Assembly (NCBI RefSeq): GCF_900103665.1
Contig: NZ_FNGY01000003.1
Coordinates: 496,001-560,000 of the forward strand
Direction of reading: 5' to 3'
Length of the DNA stretch: 64,000 bases
Source of the DNA: Pedobacter steynii
Lineage (GTDB): Bacteria; Bacteroidota; Bacteroidia; Sphingobacteriales; Sphingobacteriaceae
The notes below the pieces were generated by a model, which saw nothing but the letters and a program-made list of their open reading frames with translations, searched no databases and was not told the DNA's origin. Positions 41,078 through 50,465 of this stretch are shown one piece after another. Every line of letters starts with the position of its first letter. Within the stretch, counting starts at the first letter, position 1. A program made the translations under genes and the position numbers.

Positions 41078-42535
41078 TTATCTCTTGTTTAATGGCATTT
41101 CCGGACTATTGATTTGTTCAGATAAAGGAATTTGCAGGACATAGCGCGGATCTTTCTCTTTTAAGGTATATACCTGTCCGTTTTTATAGGTATGCGTTAA
41201 TGAAGGTTTTCCCAGTCTCCTCAGGTCAAACCACCTCAAGCCTGCTTCAAATGCCGTTTCAATCCGACGTTCTTCATAAATGCGCTTCAGAAGCTGGTCC
41301 TTATCTGAAAAATCGGCCAATTTCAATGGAATAAATTCCTCCTTCTTAATCCTATTGATCAGAAGATTATTCAAATCCGTAATCGCCAGTTCCAAACGCC
41401 CCAGTTTTGCATAAGCCTCAGCACGTGTCACATAGGCTTCGCTCACTTTCAATCCAATATGATAACTGCCGTTTTCCTGCTTGGCGAACATGTTATAAAT
41501 GGTAGGGCCGGTCTGGATACCATCTGCAGTAGTCAGATCAGCAAAGGAATTGAAAATGTAGCTCCTATAGTCCTTAACGCCGTTGCGACGACATAGGGCT
41601 AACAATTCAACCGATGGCTTACAAGCAGCCATACCATGGTAAAAAATATTGTTATTTGCCTTTCCGGCCATAAAGAATAAGACCTCGTTCTTATAATCAG
41701 AATCAATCATACCATAATTGCTGGTAAAGGCGTCGGCTTCCCTGTTTTTCCCGTCAATATGTGCCTGAGTTTCATTCATATTAAATAAGCCTCTGGTATT
41801 CATCACTATAGTTGAAGCCGCAATAGCAGCTTCATAATCTCCCATAAAAAGATTCACCCTGGCCTTGAATAACTGAAGGGAATTGTAATTGAAACGGAAC
41901 TTACTTTTTATTGGCTTTCCCATCAGCAATGCCGAGGCCTGATCGATATCCATCTGTATCTGGCCCCACACCTTCTCAATGGATGCCCTGACATTGTTCT
42001 GTGTATTTTGATGGATATCTACAGCGGTTAAGGGCATCGGTACCCCAGGCTCCGCCAGTGTTCCCGGCGCATAAACATCCGCATATAAGTTCAGCAGATA
42101 GAAATAACTAAAGGCCCTCAGTGCATAGGCTTCCCCTTTTACCGTTTCAAAAAGTACCTTTTCCGCTAAAGAGGGATTGCGTTTAGAAAATTCATCCAGC
42201 ACCGTATTTGCATAATAAACGGATCTGTACAACTGTCCCCAATAGGGATCATCAGCCACTCCTTCCAACTGATGAGTCGATGCCCAGACAAACCAGGGTT
42301 CATTAGCGCGGTCCAGACTGGCACTCGTTTGCAGGTTGACAAAAGCATTATCCGTCATGAGTTCAGTTTTAAAATAGAAATCCTGTTTCGGATATCCGCC
42401 AAGTAATACAGACTCAAAGTCGGCAATAGTTACCGGCATCATACTGTTAACCGGCTTGATGTCGAGCATTTTCTGGCAGCTGGAAGACAAGAGGACCAGC
42501 ATACCTATAAAATTCAAATAAAATATCTTTTTCAT
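41078..42535 (-). CDS. SusD/RagB family lipoprotein (module B)
   Basis: A 485-residue lipoprotein with lipobox LSSSC (Cys20) and QKMLDIKPVNSMMPVTIADFESVLLGGYP. Helical SusD parts include VKGEAYALRAFSYFYLLNLYADVYAPG and SEAYVTRAEAYAKLGRLELAITDLNNLL, with the C-terminal block RIYEERRIETAFEAGLRWFDLRRLGKP...YVLQIPLSEQINSPEMPLN. The susC gene precedes it by 41 bases, the lipoprotein of the variable slot follows. It should form the binding lid over the SusC barrel. Ligand unknown. Confidence 0.92.
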   Translation of the reverse strand: MKKIFYLNFIGMLVLLSSSCQKMLDIKPVNSMMPVTIADFESVLLGGYPKQDFYFKTELMTDNAFVNLQTSASLDRANEPWFVWASTHQLEGVADDPYWGQLYRSVYYANTVLDEFSKRNPSLAEKVLFETVKGEAYALRAFSYFYLLNLYADVYAPGTLAEPGVPMPLTAVDIHQNTQNNVRASIEKVWGQIQMDIDQASALLMGKPIKSKFRFNYNSLQLFKARVNLFMGDYEAAIAASTIVMNTRGLFNMNETQAHIDGKNREADAFTSNYGMIDSDYKNEVLFFMAGKANNNIFYHGMAACKPSVELLALCRRNGVKDYRSYIFNSFADLTTADGIQTGPTIYNMFAKQENGSYHIGLKVSEAYVTRAEAYAKLGRLELAITDLNNLLINRIKKEEFIPLKLADFSDKDQLLKRIYEERRIETAFEAGLRWFDLRRLGKPSLTHTYKNGQVYTLKEKDPRYVLQIPLSEQINSPEMPLNKR

Positions 42536-42576
42536 CTCGTTATTTATTGTTTTTTAATTGTTAGATGGAACCTTGA

Positions 42577-45500
42577 TTAAAACTGTACAGATAAAGAAAC
42601 AGAGTAAGAACGGGGTAGCGGCAGGAAGGTATTTCCAAAGGAAACATTTGCATTCCGGGTATCGTTGTAGTTCATCAACGATCCGGTAGATTCAGGATCC
42701 TGCCCCTTTAACGCCTTATTTTTCCATACATGAAGGTTATTTCCCTGAAGCATCAAACGGATGTTCTGAATCCCCTTCGCCCGGAGTGCGGGGGTAAAAA
42801 GGTCATAACTTAGCGATAGGTTTTGCAAGCGGACAAAATCCCCTTTCACCGTTCTCAGGTCACTGTTGTCGTACATATTTCCGTTATATGGGCTTGTTCC
42901 GGTGACGGCAAGGTCCCATGGATCAGATTCCAGCTTTGGAACATTGGTATGCAATTCATCCCCGGGTTGTCTCCATCTTTGTGTCCATTCTTTTGACATG
43001 TTCTGGGTCGCATCGGGAAAACCAAGTGCATATCCCTGAGAAAGGTTGCGCAAACGGATCACATTCCCGAAATTTCCAATCAGCAATGCGGAAAGGGTAA
43101 ATTTCTTATAAGAAAAAGTATTCGTCAATCCACCCTGGATCATTGGCATTGTTGTTCCGGAATAGGTCAGTCCATCGGTTTTATTCATCCCATACAAAAC
43201 CTTTTCCCCTTCTTTAGTAGTATAGAATGATGCCCTTCCATCGGCATTTAAGCCTGCATAACGGTAAGACCAAAGTCCATTGATCGGTTTCCCTACGACT
43301 GCTGAGGCGGCAAAATTGGTACGTTGTGCATTGGTCAGGCTACTTACTGTAGGTACGGAATATACTTCGAGCACCTTATTTTCATTATAGCCCAGGTTGA
43401 CATTTGTAGACCAGCGGAAATCTTTTCCATCGATATTAATGGAATTTAAAGACAGTTCAAATCCCGTATTCTTCATCGAAGCCCAGTTGACCTGGATGGA
43501 GTTGAATCCGGAAACCTGTGATACCTGCTTGGTTCCTAAAAGATCAGCCCCCCTTTTGTTGTAATACTCAATGGTACCGCTCAATCTGCGCTTCCACAAA
43601 CCAAACTCCAGGGCGAGGTTAGTGGTATAGTTCATCTCCCATTTCAGGTTTGGATTTTTAGGTGCGGAGATCACGAGATACCCTTCTTTATTGATCACGT
43701 CTGTAGTTCCTATCCTGGCCACCAAATCAGAATAAGCCTGGGAAGCCACATTCCCCTGACTGCCATATGACCCTTTTAAAGTCAGATAGGTGAGCCAATC
43801 CTGATCCTTCAGGAAATTCTCTTCTTTCATCTGGTAGTTTAATCCCAACGCCCATAGTGGCTGAAAAAGCTTATTTGTCTTTATCCCAAAGCGGTTTGAT
43901 CCGTCTGTACGGGCATTCAAACTCATGGTATACCGGTTTTTATAGGTATAGCCGGCTACCCCAAAATAGGATACCGCAGCCGTCTCGTTCAGGTTCTCTG
44001 TCCAATATGGAATCCCCATGGTCTCCATGAGCTCAAATTGAGGAACCTGCTGGTGCCCCCGGTTGTGTACATATCCATAGATATCCGTAGTTACCTCCTT
44101 ATATTTAGAGGTTCTGATCTCCTGACCAGCCATCCCATCAAATCGATGGTCGTAACCGATCACAGGCATAAAGGACAGCTGATTTCTAAAAGTCAGGGAG
44201 TTGTTGTTGTTTGACCTGTCCTGTCTGAAACCTCCGTCAAACCATATCGGAACGCCAATATAATCGACAGTTTTAAACATGTCCCGTTTTCGCGCACGGA
44301 CAAAATAGCTGTCCTCGGTAGCAATATCCTCATCTACGGTGTTTTGCTTCGAAAAAGAGAACAAACTGGTAAAAATCAGGTCCGGAATTAGCCTCCATTC
44401 CAGATCCACAGTTCCCCGCATCCCAAAGTTTTTGGAGGTCCTCCAGCCTTGTTCCCTGTTTTCCAGAAAATTGTATTTAAGGCTGTTATAGTACAAGTGG
44501 TTATATCCACCGTTTTCATCAAATGCATGCTGCGCCGGAGTGGTATATATTGCCCATTCATAAGGATTTTCACGGGAATCAGTCGCAAAGAAACTATTGT
44601 TTTCTCTTGCATTAATATCCAGCATTCCTCCGATACGGATGTTATCCCTTAGCCTGGTATAGACTTTAACCGATCCGGTATAGGTTTTCTGTCCGACTTT
44701 TTTTGCGGTAGCCTGGTCGTCCATCATGCTTCCCGACAAATAAAAAGTGGTCTGCTCCGTTCCTCCGGAAAAATTCAGACTGTGTTTATGGGTAAAAGCA
44801 TTTCTGAATAAATGTTTAAACCAATCGGTATTGACCGTTTCCAGCTGTTTTACTTTATCATTAAACTGCGCCCAGCTCAGCTTCCTATCGTGTACATCCA
44901 CAAAATAGCGCTCAAAATCGGATACTGTTCCATACTCCCCTGGTTTGGAAGTACTCGTGTTCAGGATGCCTCTGGAAATCATCTCCAGGTTTACATTCGT
45001 GCGTTCTTTTGAATTCATCATATAGGCATCGGCCATCTGAGGGCGCATGTTTACGGAAAGGTGACTGGAATAACTAATCCTGGTCTTGCCGGAAACTCCT
45101 TTTTTAGAGGTGATCACAATTACCCCATTTGCAGCTTTTGTTCCATAAATGGCAGTTGCTGCGGCATCTTTTAACACATTGATCGACTCAATATCATCCA
45201 CATTGATCCCTCCGATTCCGGAAGCAATCAGGTTTCTGTTGTTCATAATGTCATCTACCGATACGTTCAGGGGATCGTCCAGAATGATCCCATCGACTAC
45301 CCAAAGCGGCTGAACATTGCCACTGATGGTAGAAGTTCCCCGAATCCGGATCTGAGGGATGGCTCCGGGTGCTCCGGAAGTACTGACAATCGTTAGTCCG
45401 GGAACCTGCCCCTGCAACAGCTTATCGATATTAGGTTGATTAATAGTTTTCAGCACATTCATGTCCACGGTCGTGATAGAGGAAGTCAGCCGGCGTCTTT

Positions 45501-46152
45501 CGATTTTCTGATACCCGCTCACGACAACTTCAGAAAGATCCGACATATCTGCTTTAAGTTTAATCAGGAGCTGATTTCTACCTTTCACAGGTTCTTCTTT
45601 GCTGATATAACCGACGCATGAAAAGATCAGCACCGCATCTCCGTTTGGAACAGTGATGGCAAAAGCTCCGGACTGATCTGTGGCCACTCCTAATTTACTG
45701 TCTTTGAGCCGAACACTGATTCCGGGTAAAGGAAGTCCGTTTTCATCGGTCACCTTTCCCTTTACTTCGATATACAATGGTTTTTGAACCTGAGGTTTCC
45801 GCTGTACAACGACCGTATTTTGCTGGATGACATAGGTGATGGGCTGATCTTCAAAACAGACCTCCAATGCTTCTTTTAAGGATACATTTTTGAGTTTAAC
45901 ATTTACTTTTTTCACGCCTTCCAGCGTTTGGGCGGTATATACAAAGTTGTAGCCACTTTGTATCCGCAATTCTTTAAAAATTTTATCCAGAGAAGCGTTT
46001 TGCTCAGAGATGGTGATGTTCTGGGCAACACTTTTTGCGGCGATCTGGAAGAAAATGGTCGTCATTAGAAGGATGGTTAACTTCATGATTCGCAGTATTT
46101 TATTTTGGGCATAAGCGGGCCGCTTAGACCTCAGGAGATCGTAAATATTCAT
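42577..46152 (-). CDS. SusC-type TonB receptor with STN signalling domain (module B)
   Basis: 1191 residues from the first ATG; the signal peptide core begins at Met23 (MKLTILLMTTIFFQIAAKSVAQ), so the first 22 residues may be an unusual n-region or untranslated. STN domain at about 45-117 (ITISEQNASLDKIFKELRIQ, then EVCFEDQPITYVI), carboxypeptidase-like domain from 128 (KVTDENGLPLPGISVRLKD), plug with EVVVSGYQKIERRRLTSS and DAAATAIYGTKAANGVIVITSKKG, barrel ending in YSVSLSVQF. Barrel-type import receptor that can also signal to the adjacent FecR. Substrate unknown. Confidence 0.92.
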   Translation of the reverse strand: MNIYDLLRSKRPAYAQNKILRIMKLTILLMTTIFFQIAAKSVAQNITISEQNASLDKIFKELRIQSGYNFVYTAQTLEGVKKVNVKLKNVSLKEALEVCFEDQPITYVIQQNTVVVQRKPQVQKPLYIEVKGKVTDENGLPLPGISVRLKDSKLGVATDQSGAFAITVPNGDAVLIFSCVGYISKEEPVKGRNQLLIKLKADMSDLSEVVVSGYQKIERRRLTSSITTVDMNVLKTINQPNIDKLLQGQVPGLTIVSTSGAPGAIPQIRIRGTSTISGNVQPLWVVDGIILDDPLNVSVDDIMNNRNLIASGIGGINVDDIESINVLKDAAATAIYGTKAANGVIVITSKKGVSGKTRISYSSHLSVNMRPQMADAYMMNSKERTNVNLEMISRGILNTSTSKPGEYGTVSDFERYFVDVHDRKLSWAQFNDKVKQLETVNTDWFKHLFRNAFTHKHSLNFSGGTEQTTFYLSGSMMDDQATAKKVGQKTYTGSVKVYTRLRDNIRIGGMLDINARENNSFFATDSRENPYEWAIYTTPAQHAFDENGGYNHLYYNSLKYNFLENREQGWRTSKNFGMRGTVDLEWRLIPDLIFTSLFSFSKQNTVDEDIATEDSYFVRARKRDMFKTVDYIGVPIWFDGGFRQDRSNNNNSLTFRNQLSFMPVIGYDHRFDGMAGQEIRTSKYKEVTTDIYGYVHNRGHQQVPQFELMETMGIPYWTENLNETAAVSYFGVAGYTYKNRYTMSLNARTDGSNRFGIKTNKLFQPLWALGLNYQMKEENFLKDQDWLTYLTLKGSYGSQGNVASQAYSDLVARIGTTDVINKEGYLVISAPKNPNLKWEMNYTTNLALEFGLWKRRLSGTIEYYNKRGADLLGTKQVSQVSGFNSIQVNWASMKNTGFELSLNSINIDGKDFRWSTNVNLGYNENKVLEVYSVPTVSSLTNAQRTNFAASAVVGKPINGLWSYRYAGLNADGRASFYTTKEGEKVLYGMNKTDGLTYSGTTMPMIQGGLTNTFSYKKFTLSALLIGNFGNVIRLRNLSQGYALGFPDATQNMSKEWTQRWRQPGDELHTNVPKLESDPWDLAVTGTSPYNGNMYDNSDLRTVKGDFVRLQNLSLSYDLFTPALRAKGIQNIRLMLQGNNLHVWKNKALKGQDPESTGSLMNYNDTRNANVSFGNTFLPLPRSYSVSLSVQF

Positions 46153-46173
46153 TACATTTGGGTGGTTTGGTTT
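46150..46173 (-). promoter_or_regulatory. Conserved box at susC start, module B
   Basis: Minus strand CAAACCACCCAAATGTAATG ends in the susC start codon; related to the boxes of modules A and C with one extra base before the ATG. Confidence 0.4.
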
Positions 46174-46217
46174 GTTGATTGATTGTTTTCTGCAAAATAT
46201 CGGGTAAGCCAGGCCAG

Positions 46218-46248
46218 TGTCAGACCACGATGGCCGTCGGGTCTGGCA
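46218..46248. other. fecR-susC intergenic hairpin, module B
   Basis: TGTCAGACC / GGTCTGGCA, 9-bp stem with one wobble pair, 13-base loop, 42 bases after the fecR stop. Same place as the hairpins of modules A and C, sequence unrelated. Confidence 0.5.
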
Positions 46249-46290
46249 TGTTTATTTGAACCATTAAGCTTACCGTAGGTGTAAGTAGAT

Positions 46291-47451
46291 TTATGGCATA
46301 ACTGTAATTTTCCTCCCTTCGATTTTAAAGTGTACCGTTCTTGTTAATTCCAAAATATTCAATACTTCAGATACCTCTTTAAATCGTGATACCGTCCCTA
46401 TAAAAGTATTATCAGTTGTTTTCCCTTGATAAACGATCTCCAGATTATACCATCTGGAAATCTTCCTCATGATGCTGCGCAGATCCTCGTTGGCAAACAT
46501 AAAATAGCCGTTTTTCCAGGCCACCGCTTCTTCTGTATCTGCCGAAACCACATGAAAATGGTCATAGGCAAAGATGGATTCCTGGTTCGGCTTCAGGATA
46601 AGCTTATTGTTAAGCCGGATACTGCCCTCCAGTAAAGTTGTAACGATGCTTTCTTCGTCGGGATAAGCGTTAACATTGAAGTGTGTACCCAATACCTCAA
46701 TAATTTGTTCCCGGCCTTCCTGGTCGGGGCGGACTGCTGTGATGACCTTAAATGGCTGATGTTTGTTCTTTGCCACTTCAAAGTAGGCTTCGCCGCTCAA
46801 CTCTACGATACGGTTCTTCTGATCCGTAAAAGTCAGGGGAAACTTAAGAGAAGAAGCGGCATTCAGCCATACTTTGGTGCCATCTGGCAAATTGACCTGA
46901 TATTGGCCACCCCTGGGGGTGGTAATGGTATTGCTCGCTTCAGAGGAAGATCCTGCAGCGCGGGCGTCATAAACCAATTGTCCATCTGCAGTCTTTATGA
47001 TCTTAATTCCGGATTGTTTTGTCAATGCTCCGTTTTCGGCATCGGTCAGGGAAATTTCCGAACCATCAGACAGGGTAAGAATCGCCTTATTCCCACCAGG
47101 GAGAATTTTGGAAGCGTACTGTGAAGGATAAATCACTTTTCCAGCCTCTCTGAAATCAGGATAAAAATACAAGCCGAGGCCAAAGATGATGAAAACCATC
47201 GCTGCAGCAAGCCACCTGAAAACAGGTCGGAATTTCAAGACTGGACGGGATAGGCTTTCCTCTATCTGCTGGTCAATCTGACCAAACAAACGCTGGCTAA
47301 ATACTACACGCTCCCCTTCTTCCATATGCGCGACATACCCATCTTCCTGCTCAAATGAATCGTACCATTGATCCAATTCTGCTGCTTCTGCTGTAGTCGC
47401 CAGATCTTTTTCATATTTTTCTATAAGATCCAGCAGCTTCTGATATTCCAT
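46291..47451 (-). CDS. FecR family anti-sigma regulator (module B)
   Basis: 386 residues. The N-terminal 75 residues form the cytoplasmic sigma-binding part, followed by one membrane helix (FRWLAAAMVFIIFGLGLYFYP, about 78-98). The periplasmic FecR domain is clear: PGGNKAILTLSDGSEISLTDAE, TPRGGQYQVNLPDGTKVWLNAASSLKFPLTF, GEAYFEVAKNKHQPF and EVLGTHFNVNAYPDEESIVTTLLEG. DUF4974 closes the chain (WKNGYFMFANEDLRSIMRKISRWYNLEIVY). It would hold the module B sigma until the receptor is occupied. A 108-base gap separates it from the sigma gene. Confidence 0.93.
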   Translation of the reverse strand: MEYQKLLDLIEKYEKDLATTAEAAELDQWYDSFEQEDGYVAHMEEGERVVFSQRLFGQIDQQIEESLSRPVLKFRPVFRWLAAAMVFIIFGLGLYFYPDFREAGKVIYPSQYASKILPGGNKAILTLSDGSEISLTDAENGALTKQSGIKIIKTADGQLVYDARAAGSSSEASNTITTPRGGQYQVNLPDGTKVWLNAASSLKFPLTFTDQKNRIVELSGEAYFEVAKNKHQPFKVITAVRPDQEGREQIIEVLGTHFNVNAYPDEESIVTTLLEGSIRLNNKLILKPNQESIFAYDHFHVVSADTEEAVAWKNGYFMFANEDLRSIMRKISRWYNLEIVYQGKTTDNTFIGTVSRFKEVSEVLNILELTRTVHFKIEGRKITVMP

Positions 47452-47559
47452 AATTTATTCCCTAAGACCCCCGTTTATATAAGAGTCACCCATACACGAA
47501 AAATCCGCTACTCCCCTTCGGGACTATTTCATAAACAATTGATTAACAATGGAATAATT

Positions 47560-48159
47560 TTAAGACTGGAGGAGATAAAATGTAATGAGCAGTTCCAGTT
47601 TATAATCACCAAAATGCTCGTTCATGATTTTCATCGCTTTGCTGATGTGTTTCTCCACCGTGCTGACAGAGATTCCCAGTCTAAGAGCAATGGCTTTATT
47701 GGGCAGTTTTTCAAATCTGCTGAGTATAAAAACCTCCCTGCATTTTTCCGGCAGTGCTGCCGTACTTTCTTTTATTTTTTGTGACAATTCCTTAGCCTGT
47801 AAGGTATGATGAGGAGTAACGTGCTCAAAACGAAGCTCGTTCTTCATCTGCGTTTCAAAATTGTACTGAACCTGCTGTGTTCTGATATAATTTAAGACTT
47901 TATATTTTACAGCCGTCTTCAGGTATCCCGCAAGTGTGATCTTTATTTCCACAGACTTTCTCTTCAGAAAAAGACTTACAAAAATATCTTGTGTGATTTC
48001 TTCCGCCGCTTCAATGGATTTTAATCTCCGGTAAGCGGTATCCACCAGCAGTTGCCAGTAGCGATGATAAATCTCTTCAAAAGCGACACGATTATCTTCA
48101 TTCTGGATTAATTCCAGAAGTCTCTCGTCTGTAAAGGTAGCTGATCGATAAGGATACAT
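47560..48159 (-). CDS. ECF RNA polymerase sigma-70 factor (module B)
   Basis: From ATG 48157-48159 (MYPYRSATFTDERL) the protein has 199 residues; a TTG four codons upstream is the alternative. Region 2: AFEEIYHRYWQLLVDTAYRRLKSIEAAEEITQDIFVSLFLKRKSV. Region 4: LPEKCREVFILSRFEKLPNKAIALRLGISVSTVEKHISKAMKIMNEHF, with the recognition helix VSTVEKHI. It belongs to the FecI-like, FecR-linked group. Expected target is the module B operon. It starts 17 bases after the A-run of the module C terminator, so its promoter must be very close or overlap that terminator. Confidence 0.92.
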   Translation of the reverse strand: MYPYRSATFTDERLLELIQNEDNRVAFEEIYHRYWQLLVDTAYRRLKSIEAAEEITQDIFVSLFLKRKSVEIKITLAGYLKTAVKYKVLNYIRTQQVQYNFETQMKNELRFEHVTPHHTLQAKELSQKIKESTAALPEKCREVFILSRFEKLPNKAIALRLGISVSTVEKHISKAMKIMNEHFGDYKLELLITFYLLQS

Positions 48160-48175
48160 GATTTCCCTCAATGAT

Positions 48176-48232
48176 AAAAAAAAAATACCAAGCTACCAAT
48201 AATCACAGGGCTCCCTGCGATTATTGGTAGCT
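48176..48232 (-). terminator. Terminator of module C
   Basis: Perfect 14-bp stem AGCTACCAATAATC / GATTATTGGTAGCT, with a further CAGGG / CCCTG pairing inside; ten T follow on the minus strand. One of the strongest terminators of the window. Confidence 0.92.
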
Positions 48233-48270
48233 GTCATTGAGCATGTTCCATTAAAATGGAGAAGGGGGCC

Positions 48271-49398
48271 CTATTTAGAAAGAATACTTTTTAACTTCTC
48301 CTGAAGCGCTTCACCCCTCAGGTTCTTCGCAATAATTTTCCCATTTGGATCAATCAGGTAGTTTTGAGGAATTCCCTTGATGCCATACATCTTGGAGACT
48401 GCATTGTTCCATCCTTGAAGATCACTCAATTGTGTCCAGGTTAGCGCATCCATTTTAATTGCCTTTAACCACGCCTCTTTTTCTCCAGGCTGGTCCAGAG
48501 AAACACCAAGCACCGTAAAGTTCTGATCCTTGTATTCGGTATAAGCCTTAACGACATTTGGGTTTTCCGCCCGACAAGGGCCACACCAGGAAGCCCAGAA
48601 GTCCAGCAACACATACTTTCCACGAAAATCAGAAAGCTTAACAGCCTTATCATTCACATCGTTTTGCGTGAAATCCGGCGCCATAACGCCAACCGCCGTA
48701 GCTTTCTCAATTGCAATTTGTTTGGTAAAGTCCAGCCCTTCCTTACTGTCCCTTAAAACTTTAGCTAAACGCAGAAATATAGACTCGGCTTTATCCGCTT
48801 CCATCTCTCCTGATAATTCCTTTAAAGCCAGCAGACTAAAATAAGAATCCGGATGCTGTCCAATAAAGGCCTCCTGAATTTTCGCCTTTTCTTCTGAAGC
48901 AGGCTTATAACGGTCCTGCAAACCCTTCATGAATTCTTCTGTCTCCTTCTGTTCCTTACTTGCTCCCGCCCAATCGACATTGATATCAGCAATTATTTTC
49001 TCCGGGCCAGCAATCGCTTTCCGGTATAAGGCATGTGCTGTATTGATCGGGGAACCTGAGATCACCGCATTCTTTACAGAGTCCCTGCTTTTCAATTTCA
49101 GCGTTCCTTTATCCAGATAAAGCGATAACACATCCTGATTTTTTGCAGAGAGACCAGATCCCTGATGGTCTAAAATAATTTTGGCTGAACTGGGGCCGGA
49201 AATCTCCCCTTTAAAGGTAAAAACTCCATTTTTTAACAAAGCAGAATCTTTTACCATGGCGCCATTTTGCCGGTAACTCAGGTAAACTTTTGATTTGGCT
49301 CCCGCCCCGGCTATTTCTCCTTGTAAATTGAATGCAGCATTTTGTCCGTAGGACACTACTGGCAGGGCACATATTAATGTGAAGATTATTTTTTTCAT
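48271..49398 (-). CDS. TlpA-like thiol-disulfide oxidoreductase with DUF4369 domain (module C)
   Basis: 375 residues, closely related to the module B copy throughout (same start MKK-IFTLICA, same QNAAFNL after the signal peptide, same NPNVV after the active site). The catalytic segment DFWASWCGPCRAENP has Cys272 and Cys275. The cis-proline is in GIPQNYLIDPNGK. DUF4369 fills residues about 22-115 and a helical linker lies between. It is predicted to be periplasmic and to reduce disulfides in a partner protein. Last gene of module C, 24 bases after the DUF4465 gene. Confidence 0.9.
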   Translation of the reverse strand: MKKIIFTLICALPVVSYGQNAAFNLQGEIAGAGAKSKVYLSYRQNGAMVKDSALLKNGVFTFKGEISGPSSAKIILDHQGSGLSAKNQDVLSLYLDKGTLKLKSRDSVKNAVISGSPINTAHALYRKAIAGPEKIIADINVDWAGASKEQKETEEFMKGLQDRYKPASEEKAKIQEAFIGQHPDSYFSLLALKELSGEMEADKAESIFLRLAKVLRDSKEGLDFTKQIAIEKATAVGVMAPDFTQNDVNDKAVKLSDFRGKYVLLDFWASWCGPCRAENPNVVKAYTEYKDQNFTVLGVSLDQPGEKEAWLKAIKMDALTWTQLSDLQGWNNAVSKMYGIKGIPQNYLIDPNGKIIAKNLRGEALQEKLKSILSK

Positions 49399-49422
49399 GA
49401 GTATATATTTGTTTTTTTTCGG

Positions 49423-50451
49423 TTATTTTCTAAGTCTGATCCCATCCAGGCAGAAATATGGAGGAACAGGTGTGGAAGAAGAAAGTTGAAACACCAGCTT
49501 GTCTACCGTTCCTAAAGTCGCCAATCCTACTTTGAACCAATCCTGCTGTACATAATTCAACTCCGGATTTGCAGGATCGACTTTGGGCCGGATGGCCAGC
49601 CAATAATCCACATTTCCAGTTGTTGCCCCAGCCTTAAAGCCTTTTATAGTCAACTTCACATAGCCTTTTGAAATGCCTTCCGCAGCCTTAGTTGAATCTG
49701 CTTTTACCGCAGCTTCCGTTTTTCCGGCAAGTCTTGCAGCCTCTGCTGCCGTATGTCCAGCCGCTGCCTTGACCAGATTTTCTTCCCCCGACAGGCGGAT
49801 CATGTTTGTTCCTCCTGGTCCGGGAAGGCTAAACCGGCCATAACGGGTGGTAGAGGTATTGGCAATCAGTATGTTTTTAACCTTTCCTCCAGTCATCAGG
49901 TATTCCTGAGTCTTTGGATCCAGCGTTCCTGAATAGGCAGAACCATAAGATTCCAGCAATACATTATAAGTCGTATTGGCGACCAGAATGTGCTCTACCA
50001 CACCTGGTTTTTCCAGGGTAATGGCCGCATCCTCATCCTTTACACTCGCCACGAGGTAACTTCCCGTCTGGTTTGGTTTAGAAGTAAATACGCTAAATAT
50101 CGTGGAATCTATGCTCGCCTGCTTTTGGGCCGCCGTTAAGCCTCCCAGGGGTGCAAAATCCGGACTCAGGTTCCATGGATAAGAACGCCAGTTTTTATTC
50201 GATAACGCAAAGCCACTAAAGGTTCCATCCCCGTTCTTCTTCACATTAACCGTAATTCTTCCGCTTTGGTCATTCCCCACCTTAAAGGGGGCATCAGGAA
50301 TCCTGAAAGAGAATTCAGGAAGACCTTGTTCTTCAAAAGTAATGTCATCGGGATAGGCAATCCGGATTTCCCTTTTCTCTTTTGAGCAGGAAAAGAAAGA
50401 GAGCATCGCTACCGTAACCAGCAGCATGCTATAAGAAAATTTCTGTTTCAT
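49423..50451 (-). CDS. DUF4465 domain lipoprotein (module C variable slot)
   Basis: A 342-residue lipoprotein with lipobox LSFFSC (Cys22). The core matches the DUF4465 pattern: FSGFALSNKNW near residue 80, VVEHILVANTTYNVLLESYG near 150, YVKLTIKGFKAG near 265 and WFKVGLATLGTVDKLVFQLSSSTPVPPYFCLDGIRL at the end, the last being a jelly-roll closing strand. An insertion rich in Ala, Lys and Thr (about 225-258) looks flexible. The family is common in Bacteroidota SUS-like loci, thought to be surface binding proteins; function is not established. It sits 14 bases after susD, in the slot occupied by unrelated proteins in modules A and B. Confidence 0.75.
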   Translation of the reverse strand: MKQKFSYSMLLVTVAMLSFFSCSKEKREIRIAYPDDITFEEQGLPEFSFRIPDAPFKVGNDQSGRITVNVKKNGDGTFSGFALSNKNWRSYPWNLSPDFAPLGGLTAAQKQASIDSTIFSVFTSKPNQTGSYLVASVKDEDAAITLEKPGVVEHILVANTTYNVLLESYGSAYSGTLDPKTQEYLMTGGKVKNILIANTSTTRYGRFSLPGPGGTNMIRLSGEENLVKAAAGHTAAEAARLAGKTEAAVKADSTKAAEGISKGYVKLTIKGFKAGATTGNVDYWLAIRPKVDPANPELNYVQQDWFKVGLATLGTVDKLVFQLSSSTPVPPYFCLDGIRLRK

Positions 50452-50465
50452 ATTTTCAGTTTTGT

